Part shown: one piece after another, positions 34,778 through 44,947 of the stretch
How the letters are laid out: the number at the start of each line of letters is the position of its first letter
How positions within the stretch are numbered: the first letter of the stretch is position 1
NCBI RefSeq assembly: GCF_022758145.1
Contig: NZ_JAJVDH010000003.1
Coordinates: forward strand, 620,001 to 684,000
Length of the DNA: 64,000 bases
Reading direction: 5' to 3'
Origin: Pontibacter vulgaris
GTDB lineage: Bacteria; Bacteroidota; Bacteroidia; Cytophagales; Hymenobacteraceae
Made by a program: the position numbers and the translations under genes
Notes under the pieces: generated by a model
The model's input: the letters and a program-made list of their open reading frames with translations, nothing else
What the model was told of the DNA's origin: nothing
Database searches by the model: none

Positions 34778-35932
34778 ATGATACACTACAAACCTGGCCG
34801 GATCTTTCTTTCTGTGCCGCACATGGGCGGACACGAAACCAACTATGTTCAGAAAGCACTCGAGGATAACTGGGTTTCTACAGCAGGGCCAAACCTGCCA
34901 GGCTTTGAGCACGACATCTGCCAGCACACCAATGCGCGGTACGCCGTGGCGCTTAACTCCGGAACGGCAGCTATACACTTGGCGCTTCAGTTACTGGGCG
35001 TAAAGGCTGGCGACGAAGTGCTTTGCTCTACTTTCACTTTTGTTGCCACGGCTAACCCTGTTTTATACATTGGCGCTACACCTGTATTTGTAGAAAGCGA
35101 GCCCGAAACGTGGAACATGTGTCCAGCTACTTTGCGCGAAGCCATTGAAGCACGCCTCAAGCTTGGCAAAAAGCCGGCCTGTATACTTTTGGTTCATCTC
35201 TATGGTATGCCTGCCAAACTGAAAGAATTGCTGGCCGTAGCCGAAGAATTTGATATTCCGGTAATTGAAGATGCTGCCGAAGCACTTGGCTCGCGTTATG
35301 GTGGCCATCAGGTAGGCACGTTGGGCAAGATAGGTATCTTCTCGTTTAACGGTAACAAGATCATTACTACATCAGGTGGCGGAGCCCTGATTACAAACGA
35401 GGAAGCATTGGCAAAAAAGGCTTTGTTTCTGGCTACCCAATCCAAAGACCCGGCCCCTTACTACGAGCACTCGCAAATGGGCTTTAACTACAGGCTGAGT
35501 AATATTTGTGCAGGTATTGGCCGTGGCCAGTTGGATGTACTGGAAAAGCGCATTAAGCAGCGCCGCGAAATTTATACTTACTACAAAGATCAGCTCGAAA
35601 GTATAGAAGGAGTTTCATTTTTACCTGAACCGAAAGGTTGTTTTTCTAACCGCTGGCTCACCAATATCGTGTTATCAGAAGAGCTGAACACTACTCCTGA
35701 AAGTATAAGACAAGCGTTGGAGCAGGAAAATATTGAAATACGCCCTCTCTGGAAACCCATGCACCTGCAGCCGTTATTTAAGGATAATGCTTATTATGGC
35801 GATAACTTCAGCGGTCGCTTATTCTCCCGTGGGCTAAGCTTACCAAGTAGCAGTAACCTCTCCGACGAAGACCTTGAAAAAGTAGTCAGATTCCTGAAAC
35901 GAGAGCTATTGGCAGCAGCGCCCTCAGCCTGA
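34778..35932 (+). CDS. DegT/DnrJ/EryC1/StrS family sugar aminotransferase
   Basis: The 384-residue PLP enzyme puts an amino group on nucleotide-linked keto sugars for polysaccharide or glycan decoration. It has the phosphate-binding NSGTAAIHLALQLLG, the cofactor aspartate in VIEDAAEALGSRYGG, and the Schiff-base Lys194 in FSFNGNKIITTSGGG. GFNYRLSNICAGIGRGQL and the FSRGLSLPSSSNL end are standard. No other sugar-nucleotide genes lie beside it, so its pathway must be completed elsewhere. Confidence 0.9.
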   Translation: MIHYKPGRIFLSVPHMGGHETNYVQKALEDNWVSTAGPNLPGFEHDICQHTNARYAVALNSGTAAIHLALQLLGVKAGDEVLCSTFTFVATANPVLYIGATPVFVESEPETWNMCPATLREAIEARLKLGKKPACILLVHLYGMPAKLKELLAVAEEFDIPVIEDAAEALGSRYGGHQVGTLGKIGIFSFNGNKIITTSGGGALITNEEALAKKALFLATQSKDPAPYYEHSQMGFNYRLSNICAGIGRGQLDVLEKRIKQRREIYTYYKDQLESIEGVSFLPEPKGCFSNRWLTNIVLSEELNTTPESIRQALEQENIEIRPLWKPMHLQPLFKDNAYYGDNFSGRLFSRGLSLPSSSNLSDEDLEKVVRFLKRELLAAAPSA

Positions 35933-35955
35933 TCTATACTTCAGATTTTAGCAGT

Positions 35956-35994
35956 AAAGCAGCTATAGTTTATTTCCTGAACTACAGCTGCTTT
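35956..35994. terminator. bidirectional hairpin between convergent genes
   Basis: The arms AAAGCAGCTATAGTT and AACTACAGCTGCTTT pair with one mismatch, between the DegT-type gene and the trans-sulfuration enzyme gene. Confidence 0.75.
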
Positions 35995-36001
35995 CATCAT
36001 T

Positions 36002-37132
36002 TTATACTTTATCTAACGCCTGTCCCAGGTCGGCTATCAGTTCTTCCACATCTTCTATACCAACAGATAACCTGATAACGCCCACAGTAATACCCATTTT
36101 CTGCTGCTGCTCCCCTGAAAGCGAACGGTGCGACGTACCCAAAGGGTAAGATAAAGATGTACTAACCCCAGCCAGCGACGGCGCAAAGGGTATACTTTCC
36201 AGCGCCTGCATAAAACGATTTACTGCTTCAGTGTCATCAGCTATCCTGAATGAAAGCATGCCACCAAACAGACCATTGCCTTGCTCCTGCGCCAGCTGAT
36301 GTTGTGGGTGCTGTGCCAACCCTGGGTACCATACTTTGCTGACTTTCGGATGCTCTTCCAGAAAATGCGCGATTGCCAAAGCATTTGCAGCATGCTGCCT
36401 GATGCGGAGCTTCAATGTTTTAAGCCCCCTGGCAGCCAGCCAGCTTTCGAATGGGCTAAGGTTCAAGCCATAGGTTATCGCTATCTGCCTCGAGCGCTTA
36501 TAGTCTTCCTCGGCACCGCAAACCAGCACACCTGCTGTTACATCGCTGTGGCCTGAAAGATATTTTGTAACACTGTGTACCGACATATCGGCTCCTAAAG
36601 CCAGCGGCTTGGTTATAACCGGCGAGGCAAAGGTGTTATCAATCACCAGTTTTATACCATGTTGCTTTGTTTCCAGAGCCAGCTTTTTAATATCCAGCAC
36701 CTGCAACAGCGGGTTGCTCATGGTTTCGCCTAATAGCAGCTTGGTATTAGGCTGCACATAAGTCGCTAAAGTATAAATTTTATCGCCGGGCACATAGGTA
36801 ACGGCAATTCCCATACGTGTCAGTTCTTGCGATAGCAGCACCGACGAGCCACCATAGATCTCTTCTGCGCACAGAACATGGTCACCGGCCTGGCAATAGG
36901 TTAGAATAGCAGTAAGTATAGCCGACATACCTGATGAAGTAACAACAGCTCCTGCGCCGCCTTCCTGCTCATTTACCTCTTCGGCCAGTTCATCGGAGTT
37001 CGGGTTACCATACCTGGAGTACATGTACTGCTGCCCCGGCTGCTCAAAGTATAACTCCAGTTCGTTCAGGTCTTCAAAAGTGAAAACGGAGGTCTGGTAT
37101 ATGGGGGTAACTTTCGGTTTTATGTGCGGCAT
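36002..37132 (-). CDS. Cys/Met metabolism PLP enzyme (cystathionine synthase/lyase type)
   Basis: The 376-residue fold-type I enzyme has TSSGMSAILTAILTYCQAGDHV at the cofactor phosphate site, the VIDNTFASP aspartate region and the Schiff-base Lys190 in SVHSVTKYLSGHSD. Tyr residues in YSRYGNPNSD contribute from the partner subunit. The family includes cystathionine gamma-synthase, gamma-lyase, O-acetylhomoserine sulfhydrylase and methionine gamma-lyase; the sequence alone does not decide among them. It may serve methionine or cysteine metabolism. Confidence 0.88.
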   Translation of the reverse strand: MPHIKPKVTPIYQTSVFTFEDLNELELYFEQPGQQYMYSRYGNPNSDELAEEVNEQEGGAGAVVTSSGMSAILTAILTYCQAGDHVLCAEEIYGGSSVLLSQELTRMGIAVTYVPGDKIYTLATYVQPNTKLLLGETMSNPLLQVLDIKKLALETKQHGIKLVIDNTFASPVITKPLALGADMSVHSVTKYLSGHSDVTAGVLVCGAEEDYKRSRQIAITYGLNLSPFESWLAARGLKTLKLRIRQHAANALAIAHFLEEHPKVSKVWYPGLAQHPQHQLAQEQGNGLFGGMLSFRIADDTEAVNRFMQALESIPFAPSLAGVSTSLSYPLGTSHRSLSGEQQQKMGITVGVIRLSVGIEDVEELIADLGQALDKV

Positions 37133-37272
37133 AACTCAGGTATAAATTGAGCTTTAAGTTAAGAAGGAATTGGTTATCTTGTAATGGTCTGAAAAAGTAA
37201 AGAATTATTAAGTATAAAATTTCCATACAAAACGCAGGTAGTGGGAGTATGTACCACTGCTCGAATAGCCTA

Positions 37273-37284
37273 ACCGTTAACGGT
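37273..37284. other. perfect 12-bp palindrome upstream of the VOC/YjbR patch
   Basis: ACCGTTAACGGT is a perfect palindrome about 50 bases before the VOC gene. It could be an operator or part of a recombination-site remnant. Confidence 0.35.
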
Positions 37285-37330
37285 CATTATAAAAATATCT
37301 CTATATCAAGAATCAGACAGAAACTCAATT

Positions 37331-37810
37331 ATGACAAAAAGCAGATTACTGGAAATGCACAATGTCGGTATCGTTGTTGAATCTCTTGATAACGCAATTG
37401 CTTTTTTCATGGAAATTGGTCTGACGCTTGAAGGGCGCATGCTGGTTGAAGGCGAATGGGCTGGACGGGTAACTGGACTTGGCAATCAATCAGTTGAGAT
37501 TGCCATGATGGTTACTCCCGATGGACACTCCCGACTTGAACTTTCACAATTCCTGACTCCTCGAACAATTGCAGACCACAGGACTGCCCCGGTAAACTCT
37601 CTTGGCTATCTCCGTATCATGTTCAGGGTTGACAACCTTGACGAATTGCTAATCAGACTTGAAAAACACGGTGCTACAGTTCTGGGTGAAGTGGTTCAGT
37701 TTGGAGACATGTACCGGCTCTGTTACATTCGTGGGACAGAAGGGCTACTTATTGGATTAGCCGAGCAACTCGGCAATAAAACAGCATCAAATATTCTTGA
37801 AAATGCATGA
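37331..37810 (+). CDS. VOC superfamily protein
   Basis: The 159-residue product has the double beta-alpha-beta-beta-beta fold. Module one begins MHNVGIVVESLDNAIAFFMEIG, and module two begins LGYLRIMFRVDNLDELLIRLEKHG and ends RGTEGLLIGLAEQ. A His in the first strand and Glu residues at strand ends are candidate metal ligands. The specific reaction is unknown. It lies in a patch without TATACTT copies, together with a YjbR-type gene, suggesting joint acquisition. Confidence 0.78.
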   Translation: MTKSRLLEMHNVGIVVESLDNAIAFFMEIGLTLEGRMLVEGEWAGRVTGLGNQSVEIAMMVTPDGHSRLELSQFLTPRTIADHRTAPVNSLGYLRIMFRVDNLDELLIRLEKHGATVLGEVVQFGDMYRLCYIRGTEGLLIGLAEQLGNKTASNILENA

Positions 37811-37839
37811 CAATTATAGCATAAAGAACTGTTTGACAA

Positions 37840-38190
37840 ATGGTATCAATTGACACTTTCAGAAAGTTAGCTTTGTCTTTTCCGGAAGCAACAGAAGAAG
37901 CTCACTTTGAAAAAACTTCTTTTAGAGTGAAAAAGAAAATCTTTGCAACCTATGACAAAATAGAGCAAAGGGCTTGTATCAAACTATCAGAAATTGACCA
38001 GGATGTATTTTCTTCCGCTGATAAAACGATCATCTTCCCCGTTGGCAACAAATGGGGCAAACAAGGCTGGACACTAATTGAAATGAGCAAAGTGCGCGAA
38101 GAATTATTTATTGCCGCTTTGAAAACAGCTTATTGTGCTATTGCACCTAAAAAACTTGCGGAGCAAATCAGGCAAAGTGAAAACTTTTAG
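37840..38190 (+). CDS. MmcQ/YjbR family DNA-binding-type protein
   Basis: The 116-residue protein matches the CyaY-like double-wing YjbR family. It starts FRKLALSFPEATEEAHFEKTSFRVKKK-like, of which FPEATEEAHFEK is the hallmark, and ends KVREELFIAALKTAYCAIAPKKL. Family members are called DNA-binding on structural grounds, with no settled role. It is 29 bases after the VOC gene on the same strand. Confidence 0.82.
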   Translation: MVSIDTFRKLALSFPEATEEAHFEKTSFRVKKKIFATYDKIEQRACIKLSEIDQDVFSSADKTIIFPVGNKWGKQGWTLIEMSKVREELFIAALKTAYCAIAPKKLAEQIRQSENF

Positions 38191-38454
38191 ACACGAACGA
38201 ACCGCTGACATCATTATTGGCAATAGCCGGCTGATAGCAGTAATTTCAGCGTTTATACAAATGTCAGGTAGGCATTTTATGGGAAGCAAAGATCATATGT
38301 TCCACAAAAAAGCACTTTGATTGCCTCTTCTGCTAGTATGTTCGAAGTCAAAGAATACAAAGTAGAAACGCTGACCGAAAAATAAATTCCTCACCTAACA
38401 CAGTTCAGCCTTAATACTTGCCCCGCCTCGGGCTTTGGCTACAGGGCCCGTTAA
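38191..38454. other. intergenic region without a convincing gene
   Basis: Only a 15-codon frame (starting MFEVKEY, 38338-38385) is open, too short to support. A loose palindrome around GCCGGCTGATAGC lies just after the YjbR gene. Host-like sequence resumes near 38400. Confidence 0.5.
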
Positions 38455-38500
38455 AACAAAAATGCCTTCTGCTCATAAAGAACAGAAGGCGTTTTTGTTT
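38455..38500 (-). terminator. terminator after atpC
   Basis: The arms around GCCTTCTG and CAGAAGGC are flanked by A-rich and T-rich tracts. On the minus strand a T tract follows the hairpin. Confidence 0.88.
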
Positions 38501-38517
38501 ATTGTAGATAGATATCG

Positions 38518-38763
38518 TTACTCGATCACAGATTCAGCAAGTACAATAATCTTATTGTTCAGCACTTCTACCACACCGCCATCTACGGTAAAGAACTCCT
38601 GTCCGTTTTTGGTAGTGATACGGATTCTGCCTTTTTCCATGGTGCTGATAAGTGGGGCGTGCATGTTCAGAACTTCAAAAGAGCCGTTAGCTCCCGGAAA
38701 CTGAGCTGCATCTACCTCACCGGCAAATACCTTTTTATCTGGTGTGATTATCTCTAAATACAT
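38518..38763 (-). CDS. atpC: F1 ATP synthase epsilon subunit
   Basis: The 81-residue subunit contains only the N-terminal beta-sandwich domain: YLEIITPDKKVFAGEVDAAQFPG, LNMHAPLISTMEKG and FTVDGGVVEVLNNKIIVLAE. The inhibitory C-terminal helical hairpin of longer epsilon subunits is absent, as is common in Bacteroidota. It follows atpD in an operon, with an inverted repeat between the two. Confidence 0.95.
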   Translation of the reverse strand: MYLEIITPDKKVFAGEVDAAQFPGANGSFEVLNMHAPLISTMEKGRIRITTKNGQEFFTVDGGVVEVLNNKIIVLAESVIE

Positions 38764-38767
38764 TTTT

Positions 38768-38838
38768 ATGAGTTCTGAGTCACGAGTTCTGAGTCTTGAG
38801 TTAACCCTAAAACTCGGGACTCAGAACTCAGAACTCAT
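38768..38838. repeat. inverted quasi-tandem repeat between atpD and atpC
   Basis: The left arm repeats GAGTTCTGAGT and the right arm repeats ACTCAGAACTC, making a strong hairpin. On the minus strand it ends five bases before the atpC start and begins just after the atpD stop. Confidence 0.85.
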
Positions 38839-38850
38839 AACTAGTTAAAC

Positions 38851-40422
<1,572 letters not shown>

Positions 40423-40490
40423 CTATTAAATCCATGCAACACCCTAAAAACTTTTAACTTATTCAGTATCAGAGCTACGGTTTAAACAAA

Positions 40491-40534
40491 ACACAGCTCC
40501 CCGGCAAAAGTATATAGTTGCCGGGGAGCTGTGT
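40491..40534 (-). terminator. terminator with perfect 17-bp arms
   Basis: ACACAGCTCCCCGGCAA faces its exact complement. On the minus strand TTTTGTTT follows. It ends the gene just upstream on the minus strand. Confidence 0.9.
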
Positions 40535-40559
40535 CTATAATTACTTTAAATATGTACTT

Positions 40560-41066
40560 CTACAGTGTTATACGCAATACCCATCGGCCTGGATCGTTTA
40601 CCACGAAGCGCACTTCGCGGTCATATACTACAGTGCCGAGTTTGTTGGCGGCCTTAAACCGGATATTACCTTCGAAAGGAAGAATAATATTATCAAAGCC
40701 AAGAAAATTATTAGAAGAAACCGGAGTGCCACTACTACCCAGTAGCTGCAGATCATCTAAATTACGAATAGGCTGGCCTGAATTGATCACTTCAATTTCT
40801 ACATGGCTGCCTTCTTCACTTCTCCGGGCTAAGGAGGCACCCTGTACATCACGTTTCATAACCACGCGCGTAGATTTATTCTGCACTTTTTTCGTGGTCT
40901 TCTTTTTCTTCTTATCTGATTTGGAAGTTTGCTGCACTGTATCCTGTGCCTGCAAATAAAGTGGGTTAGCAGTATCAGCAGCTACTTTTCTGCTGCCACC
41001 TTTGGTTGCCAGACCAGCTCCTGAGCCGATCAAAAGTAAAAACGAAAGTATGTATGCATAGCTCAT
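40560..41066 (-). CDS. exported basic-linker protein of unknown function
   Basis: The product has 168 residues from MSYAYILSFLLLIGSGAGL, a signal sequence or anchor. A lysine-rich linker (KKKKKTTKK) leads to a C-terminal beta-rich domain (about 75-168), with VEIEVINSGQPI, NNFLGFDNIILPF and REVRFVVNDPGRWVLRI. This looks like an immunoglobulin-type fold. I do not know a family function. It would sit in the envelope. Confidence 0.6.
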   Translation of the reverse strand: MSYAYILSFLLLIGSGAGLATKGGSRKVAADTANPLYLQAQDTVQQTSKSDKKKKKTTKKVQNKSTRVVMKRDVQGASLARRSEEGSHVEIEVINSGQPIRNLDDLQLLGSSGTPVSSNNFLGFDNIILPFEGNIRFKAANKLGTVVYDREVRFVVNDPGRWVLRITL

Positions 41067-41148
41067 AGAGGTAATTTTTGAAATGGAACGAAACAAACTA
41101 TAAATATAATCCTTCCAAGTATAACTACCAATTTTTAAAGCCTGTTTT

Positions 41149-41370
41149 TTAAAGGTTCTTTAGCATCTCGATCTGCTCATCATTCAGCAGTATGTACCTG
41201 TTGTTAAAAGGGTTGGCATAAAACTTTTCAGCTATGATATATTCGCCAGAGTTTAACTTGAGAATGTTATAGCTGAATAAGCTGTTGGAGCGCTCAATTA
41301 CCAGTTCGCTTGTGCTCAGATCTAGCTGACGGCCACAGGTAGTTGTAATGAAATCAGGGTTGGATGTCAT
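41149..41370 (-). CDS. small conserved-looking hypothetical protein
   Basis: About 73 residues are encoded from MTSNPDFITTTCGRQLDLS; in-frame ATGs at 41382 and 41457 are alternatives and no ribosome binding site decides. The pattern ILKLNSGEYIIAEKFYANPFNNRYILLNDEQIEML has the regular strands of a small beta domain. I recall similar short proteins in Hymenobacter-like genomes, without known role. Confidence 0.55.
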   Translation of the reverse strand: MTSNPDFITTTCGRQLDLSTSELVIERSNSLFSYNILKLNSGEYIIAEKFYANPFNNRYILLNDEQIEMLKNL

Positions 41371-41605
41371 GGTCAGGTACATAGAAAATAGAGTAAGGTT
41401 GGTCTCTTTACGCAGATTTATTTGGTAGGTGACAGTGCTGCAGGTAATTGCTATCATTATTTATCCACAGCCATTTAAAGGCAGCTATTAAACCTTATTA
41501 CAACTATAGCTGAGCGGCATATTTAAGGAAAAACAGAAAGTTGTTCTACAAGCTTATGCTTTAAATTATTAGTTTTGCTAATCCGTTAAATCAACCCAGA
41601 CAAAC

Positions 41606-43822
41606 GTGGAACAACAACTGACAACAGTAGAAACCGCCCAGAAGCTTGGCCTTCTGGAAGAGGAATTTGAAAAGATAAAACAGATTCTGGGCCGCACGCC
41701 TAATTTTACCGAGTTAAGTATCTTCTCTGTAATGTGGTCGGAGCACTGCTCTTACAAAAACTCCATTGTCTGGCTGAAAACGCTGCCAAAAGACTCTCCT
41801 CGCATGCTGGCAAAAGCTGGTGAAGAAAACGCCGGCCTTGTAGACATCGGCGACGGTTACGCCTGCAGCTTCAAGATAGAATCGCACAACCACCCATCTG
41901 CCATTGAGCCTTATCAGGGTGCAGCAACTGGTGTGGGAGGTATAAACCGTGATATTTTTACTATGGGTGCCCGCCCGATCGCACAGCTTAACTCCCTGCG
42001 TTTTGGCAACCCTAATTCAGAAAAAACAAAAGGATTGCTACGCGGTGTAGTGAAAGGTATTAGCCACTATGGCAATGCCTTTGGTATACCTACTGTTGGT
42101 GGAGAACTTTTCTTTGATGAATGCTATAACATAAACCCGCTGGTAAATGCTTTCTCGGCAGGTATAGTTAAAGTTGGTGAAACAGCTTCGGCAACCTCTT
42201 ATGGCGTAGGCAACCCTGTGTTTATAGTTGGTTCGGCCACCGGGAAAGATGGTATACATGGTGCCGCCTTTGCTTCTAAAGACATCAACGAAGATTCAGC
42301 AAAAGACCTTCCATCTGTTCAGGTGGGCGATCCATTCCAGGAAAAACTTTTATTGGAAGCTACGCTGGAGATCATTCAGTCGGGCCACGTAATTGGTATG
42401 CAGGATATGGGTGCAGCAGGAATCACCTGCTCTACTTCTGAAATGAGTGCCAAAGGCGAACACGGTATGGACATCTGGCTGGATAAAGTTCCTACCCGCC
42501 AGGCTAACATGGTTCCGTTTGAGATTTTGCTTTCGGAGAGCCAGGAGCGCATGCTTATAGTTATGAAGAAAGGCTATGAGCAAACTATAAAAGATATCTG
42601 CGATAAGTGGGATCTTTACTGCGAACAAATTGGTGTTGTGACGGAAGGCGGCCAGTTACGCTATTACCAAAACGGCGAACTCGTTGCTGAAGTACCAGCT
42701 AATGACCTGGTGCTGGGCGGAGGCGCTCCGGTTTACCATAGAGAATATAAAGAGCCAGCCTACTTCCAGGAAGCAAAGAAATTTAATATTAACCAGGTAG
42801 AAGAACCACAGGATTACCAGGCTGTAGCTGAGTTTTTAGCCACGCACCCGAATATTGCCTCTAAGCGCTGGGTGTACCGCCAATACGATTCTATGGTTGG
42901 TACGGCTACTGTAACTACTAACGCTCCTGCCGATGCCGCTATAGTTAAAGTAAAAGGTACCAATAAGTCGATTGCGGTAACCGTGGATTGCAACAGCCGC
43001 TACGTGTATGCCGACCCGGAAGAAGGAACTGCTATTGCCGTTGCTGAAGCTGCACGTAATATAGTTTGCTCCGGAGCCGAGCCGGTAGCTATTACCAACT
43101 GCCTTAACTTTGGCAACCCGTATGTGCCGGAAGTATACTGGCACTTTGTAGGCGCCATTAAAGGTATGGGTAAAGCCTGTACTGCTTTTGGTACGCCGGT
43201 AACAGGTGGTAACGTAAGTTTCTACAACCAGTCATCAGACGAAGGCCCTGTGTTCCCGACGCCAACTATAGGTATGCTGGGTATACTGGAAGATAAGAAC
43301 AACAAAATGACGCTGGCTTTCCAGAATGCTGGTGACACAATCTATATGATAGGCGATGCGCAGAACGACATTGCTTCTTCAGAGTACTTGTATTCTTACC
43401 ATAACGTGAAGCTCTCTCCTGCTCCTTATTTTGATATGGATGCTGAACTGAAGTTACAGGCAACTATAAAAGAAGTGATCGAGCAGAAGCTTATCAAGTC
43501 GGCGCACGACGTGGCAGACGGTGGTTTATACATCGCGTTACTGGAGTCGGCGATGCCAAATGAACTGGGCTTTGACATCGAGACAGATAAAAATTTCAGA
43601 AAAGACGCATTTTTATTTGGCGAAAGCCAGAGCCGCGTAGTTGTGTCAGTTTCGCCGGAACAACAGGCAGCTTTTGAAAGCGCGCTTCAAAATAAAGGGG
43701 TGAATTTCACTAAATTAGGTGTCGTAACAAGCCACGATTGCCATATTGACGGTGATCTTTTCCATGGCATAACGGTAGCCAAAAAGCACTACGATACAGC
43801 GCTGGAGCAGATTTTAGACTAA
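41606..43822 (+). CDS. purL: phosphoribosylformylglycinamidine synthase, PurL subunit
   Basis: The 738-residue small-type PurL makes FGAM from FGAR in purine synthesis, and needs separate PurS and PurQ partners. The start is GTG (VEQQLTTVETAQK). The ATP-binding N-terminal half has MWSEHCSYKNS, KIESHNHPSAIEPYQGAATG and GVGGINRDIFTMGARP. The second half has NCLNFGNPYVPEVYW, VTGGNVSFYN and HDVADGGLYIALLES. The gene carries about eight TATAGTT/AACTATA copies, more than TATACTT. Confidence 0.95.
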   Translation: MEQQLTTVETAQKLGLLEEEFEKIKQILGRTPNFTELSIFSVMWSEHCSYKNSIVWLKTLPKDSPRMLAKAGEENAGLVDIGDGYACSFKIESHNHPSAIEPYQGAATGVGGINRDIFTMGARPIAQLNSLRFGNPNSEKTKGLLRGVVKGISHYGNAFGIPTVGGELFFDECYNINPLVNAFSAGIVKVGETASATSYGVGNPVFIVGSATGKDGIHGAAFASKDINEDSAKDLPSVQVGDPFQEKLLLEATLEIIQSGHVIGMQDMGAAGITCSTSEMSAKGEHGMDIWLDKVPTRQANMVPFEILLSESQERMLIVMKKGYEQTIKDICDKWDLYCEQIGVVTEGGQLRYYQNGELVAEVPANDLVLGGGAPVYHREYKEPAYFQEAKKFNINQVEEPQDYQAVAEFLATHPNIASKRWVYRQYDSMVGTATVTTNAPADAAIVKVKGTNKSIAVTVDCNSRYVYADPEEGTAIAVAEAARNIVCSGAEPVAITNCLNFGNPYVPEVYWHFVGAIKGMGKACTAFGTPVTGGNVSFYNQSSDEGPVFPTPTIGMLGILEDKNNKMTLAFQNAGDTIYMIGDAQNDIASSEYLYSYHNVKLSPAPYFDMDAELKLQATIKEVIEQKLIKSAHDVADGGLYIALLESAMPNELGFDIETDKNFRKDAFLFGESQSRVVVSVSPEQQAAFESALQNKGVNFTKLGVVTSHDCHIDGDLFHGITVAKKHYDTALEQILD

Positions 43823-43849
43823 TTTTTTTCGATTTTTTTTCGACAAATG

Positions 43850-43880
43850 TTTGCAGTTTAAAATCGTCTCTCTATCTTTG
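43850..43880 (+). promoter_or_regulatory. Bacteroidota-type promoter for tRNA-Gln
   Basis: TTTG at 43850-43853 is followed after exactly 19 bases by TATCTTTG at 43873-43880. This is a near-ideal match to the Bacteroidota primary promoter, 49 bases before the tRNA. Confidence 0.85.
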
Positions 43881-43929
43881 CATCACTGAACGACGAAGGG
43901 GCTTCCACTCTGAAATCTAGTAGGTAACT

Positions 43930-44002
43930 TGTCCGATGGTGTAACTGGCAACACGTCTGATTTTGGTTCAGAAGAGTCCAGGTTCGAAACCTGGTCGGAC
44001 AA
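43930..44002 (+). tRNA. tRNA-Gln (anticodon TTG)
   Basis: The cloverleaf closes fully. The acceptor arms TGTCCGA and TCGGACA, D stem GTGT/ACAC, anticodon stem TCTGA/TCAGA around loop TTTTGGT, and T stem CCAGG/CCTGG with loop TTCGAAA are present. The discriminator is A and CCA is not encoded. The anticodon TTG reads glutamine codons. Confidence 0.96.
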
Positions 44003-44006
44003 CATA

Positions 44007-44036
44007 AAAAGCCCTTAGAGCAATCTAAGGGCTTTT
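44007..44036 (+). terminator. terminator after tRNA-Gln
   Basis: The arms AAAAGCCCTTAGA and TCTAAGGGCTTTT are perfect, with a 4-base loop and trailing T residues. Confidence 0.9.
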
Positions 44037-44089
44037 GTGTTTTATAGCCTTTTATACTTTCTTTCCCTTGCTTGTCAGCAAAGTATAAC

Positions 44090-44695
44090 TTAATACGTTT
44101 TATGCATTCCCAATCCAAAAGTTATACCAAGCCCCGCGTAACTATTCCGGGATACGTTGCCAAAAAACTTAAAACCTATACTGCGCGAAAAGGCTGTGGG
44201 CTTACCAATTGGCACCAACCCGTATAAAATCCTGAATCTATCCTTATTGCTTTTAAAAATCTTTAAATCCACCTCGAAAGGCAAGCCGAGGTATACATAC
44301 TTCCGTTCCGGGCTATCATCAGCAGGATAAAAAGTATGCCTGTTATGCGACGCACCTAAAGAGAAGCTAAGCGAGCGGTTATCTTTTATAAAGCGCCAAC
44401 CATACATAGCAGCAATTTCCGACGACTCTCTTTCTACCCTGATGGTGGGCAAAGCCATCATACCCATAAGAATTGCACCAGTACCTAAACCAACCGCACC
44501 ACCATAGCGCAGGGCAAATACATGGCGGTTTACCTGGTAATTTAAACCAGCACCAACGGCAAATCCTCCTGCGCGCCCTCCGGCAAAACCTACATAAGTA
44601 TCAGCAAAAATGATCGGGTTGGTTTTTTCGGTTTGCTGGGCATAAGCAGCCCTTACACCTAAACAAAGCCAACAAGCAAGTATAAGTTTCTTCAT
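44090..44695 (-). CDS. outer-membrane beta-barrel-type protein of unknown function
   Basis: The 201-residue product has a signal peptide ending AAYAQ and strongly alternating, Gly-rich strands such as TYVGFAGGRAGGFAVGAGLNY, HVFALRYGGAVGLG and LSFSLGASHNRHTF. It ends with AGLGITFGLGMHKTY. This is the look of a small eight- or ten-strand outer-membrane barrel. No specific family is recognised. It converges on the tRNA. Confidence 0.6.
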   Translation of the reverse strand: MKKLILACWLCLGVRAAYAQQTEKTNPIIFADTYVGFAGGRAGGFAVGAGLNYQVNRHVFALRYGGAVGLGTGAILMGMMALPTIRVERESSEIAAMYGWRFIKDNRSLSFSLGASHNRHTFYPADDSPERKYVYLGLPFEVDLKIFKSNKDRFRILYGLVPIGKPTAFSRSIGFKFFGNVSRNSYAGLGITFGLGMHKTY

Positions 44696-44890
44696 AACAA
44701 AGCTATCAGCCCGCTAAGTATAAGCAAGAAGCGCAGGTGTAAAGTATAAGCAGCACGTTAAACTATCTTAATATAAAGCAGATATTATATTAAAACTAAC
44801 TATAACTCAACTTTATACATTTTATACTTATCGAATAAATCCGGCTACATTTTATATGCATAATCAGAGCATCGCTAACAAGTTATTTCG

Positions 44891-44898
44891 TAGCTTTG
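44891..44898 (+). promoter_or_regulatory. probable -7 element for prs
   Basis: TAGCTTTG matches TAnnTTTG about 50 bases before the prs start. No clear -33 element is visible. Confidence 0.45.
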
Positions 44899-44947
44899 CA
44901 GGCATAATATCCTTAACCTAAACCTTCATTTAGCTTTAAGTAAGACT

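Noticed and set aside
34721-34978. Minus-strand frame overlapping the DegT gene start
   Set aside because: It is antisense to a strongly supported gene and has unnatural composition.
38338-38385. 15-codon frame beginning MFEVKEY after the YjbR gene
   Set aside because: Too short and unmatched; possibly a gene remnant but not supportable.
43858-44118. Minus-strand open frame of 86 codons across the tRNA-Gln gene
   Set aside because: It lies over a complete cloverleaf tRNA with promoter and terminator; the frame is a by-product.
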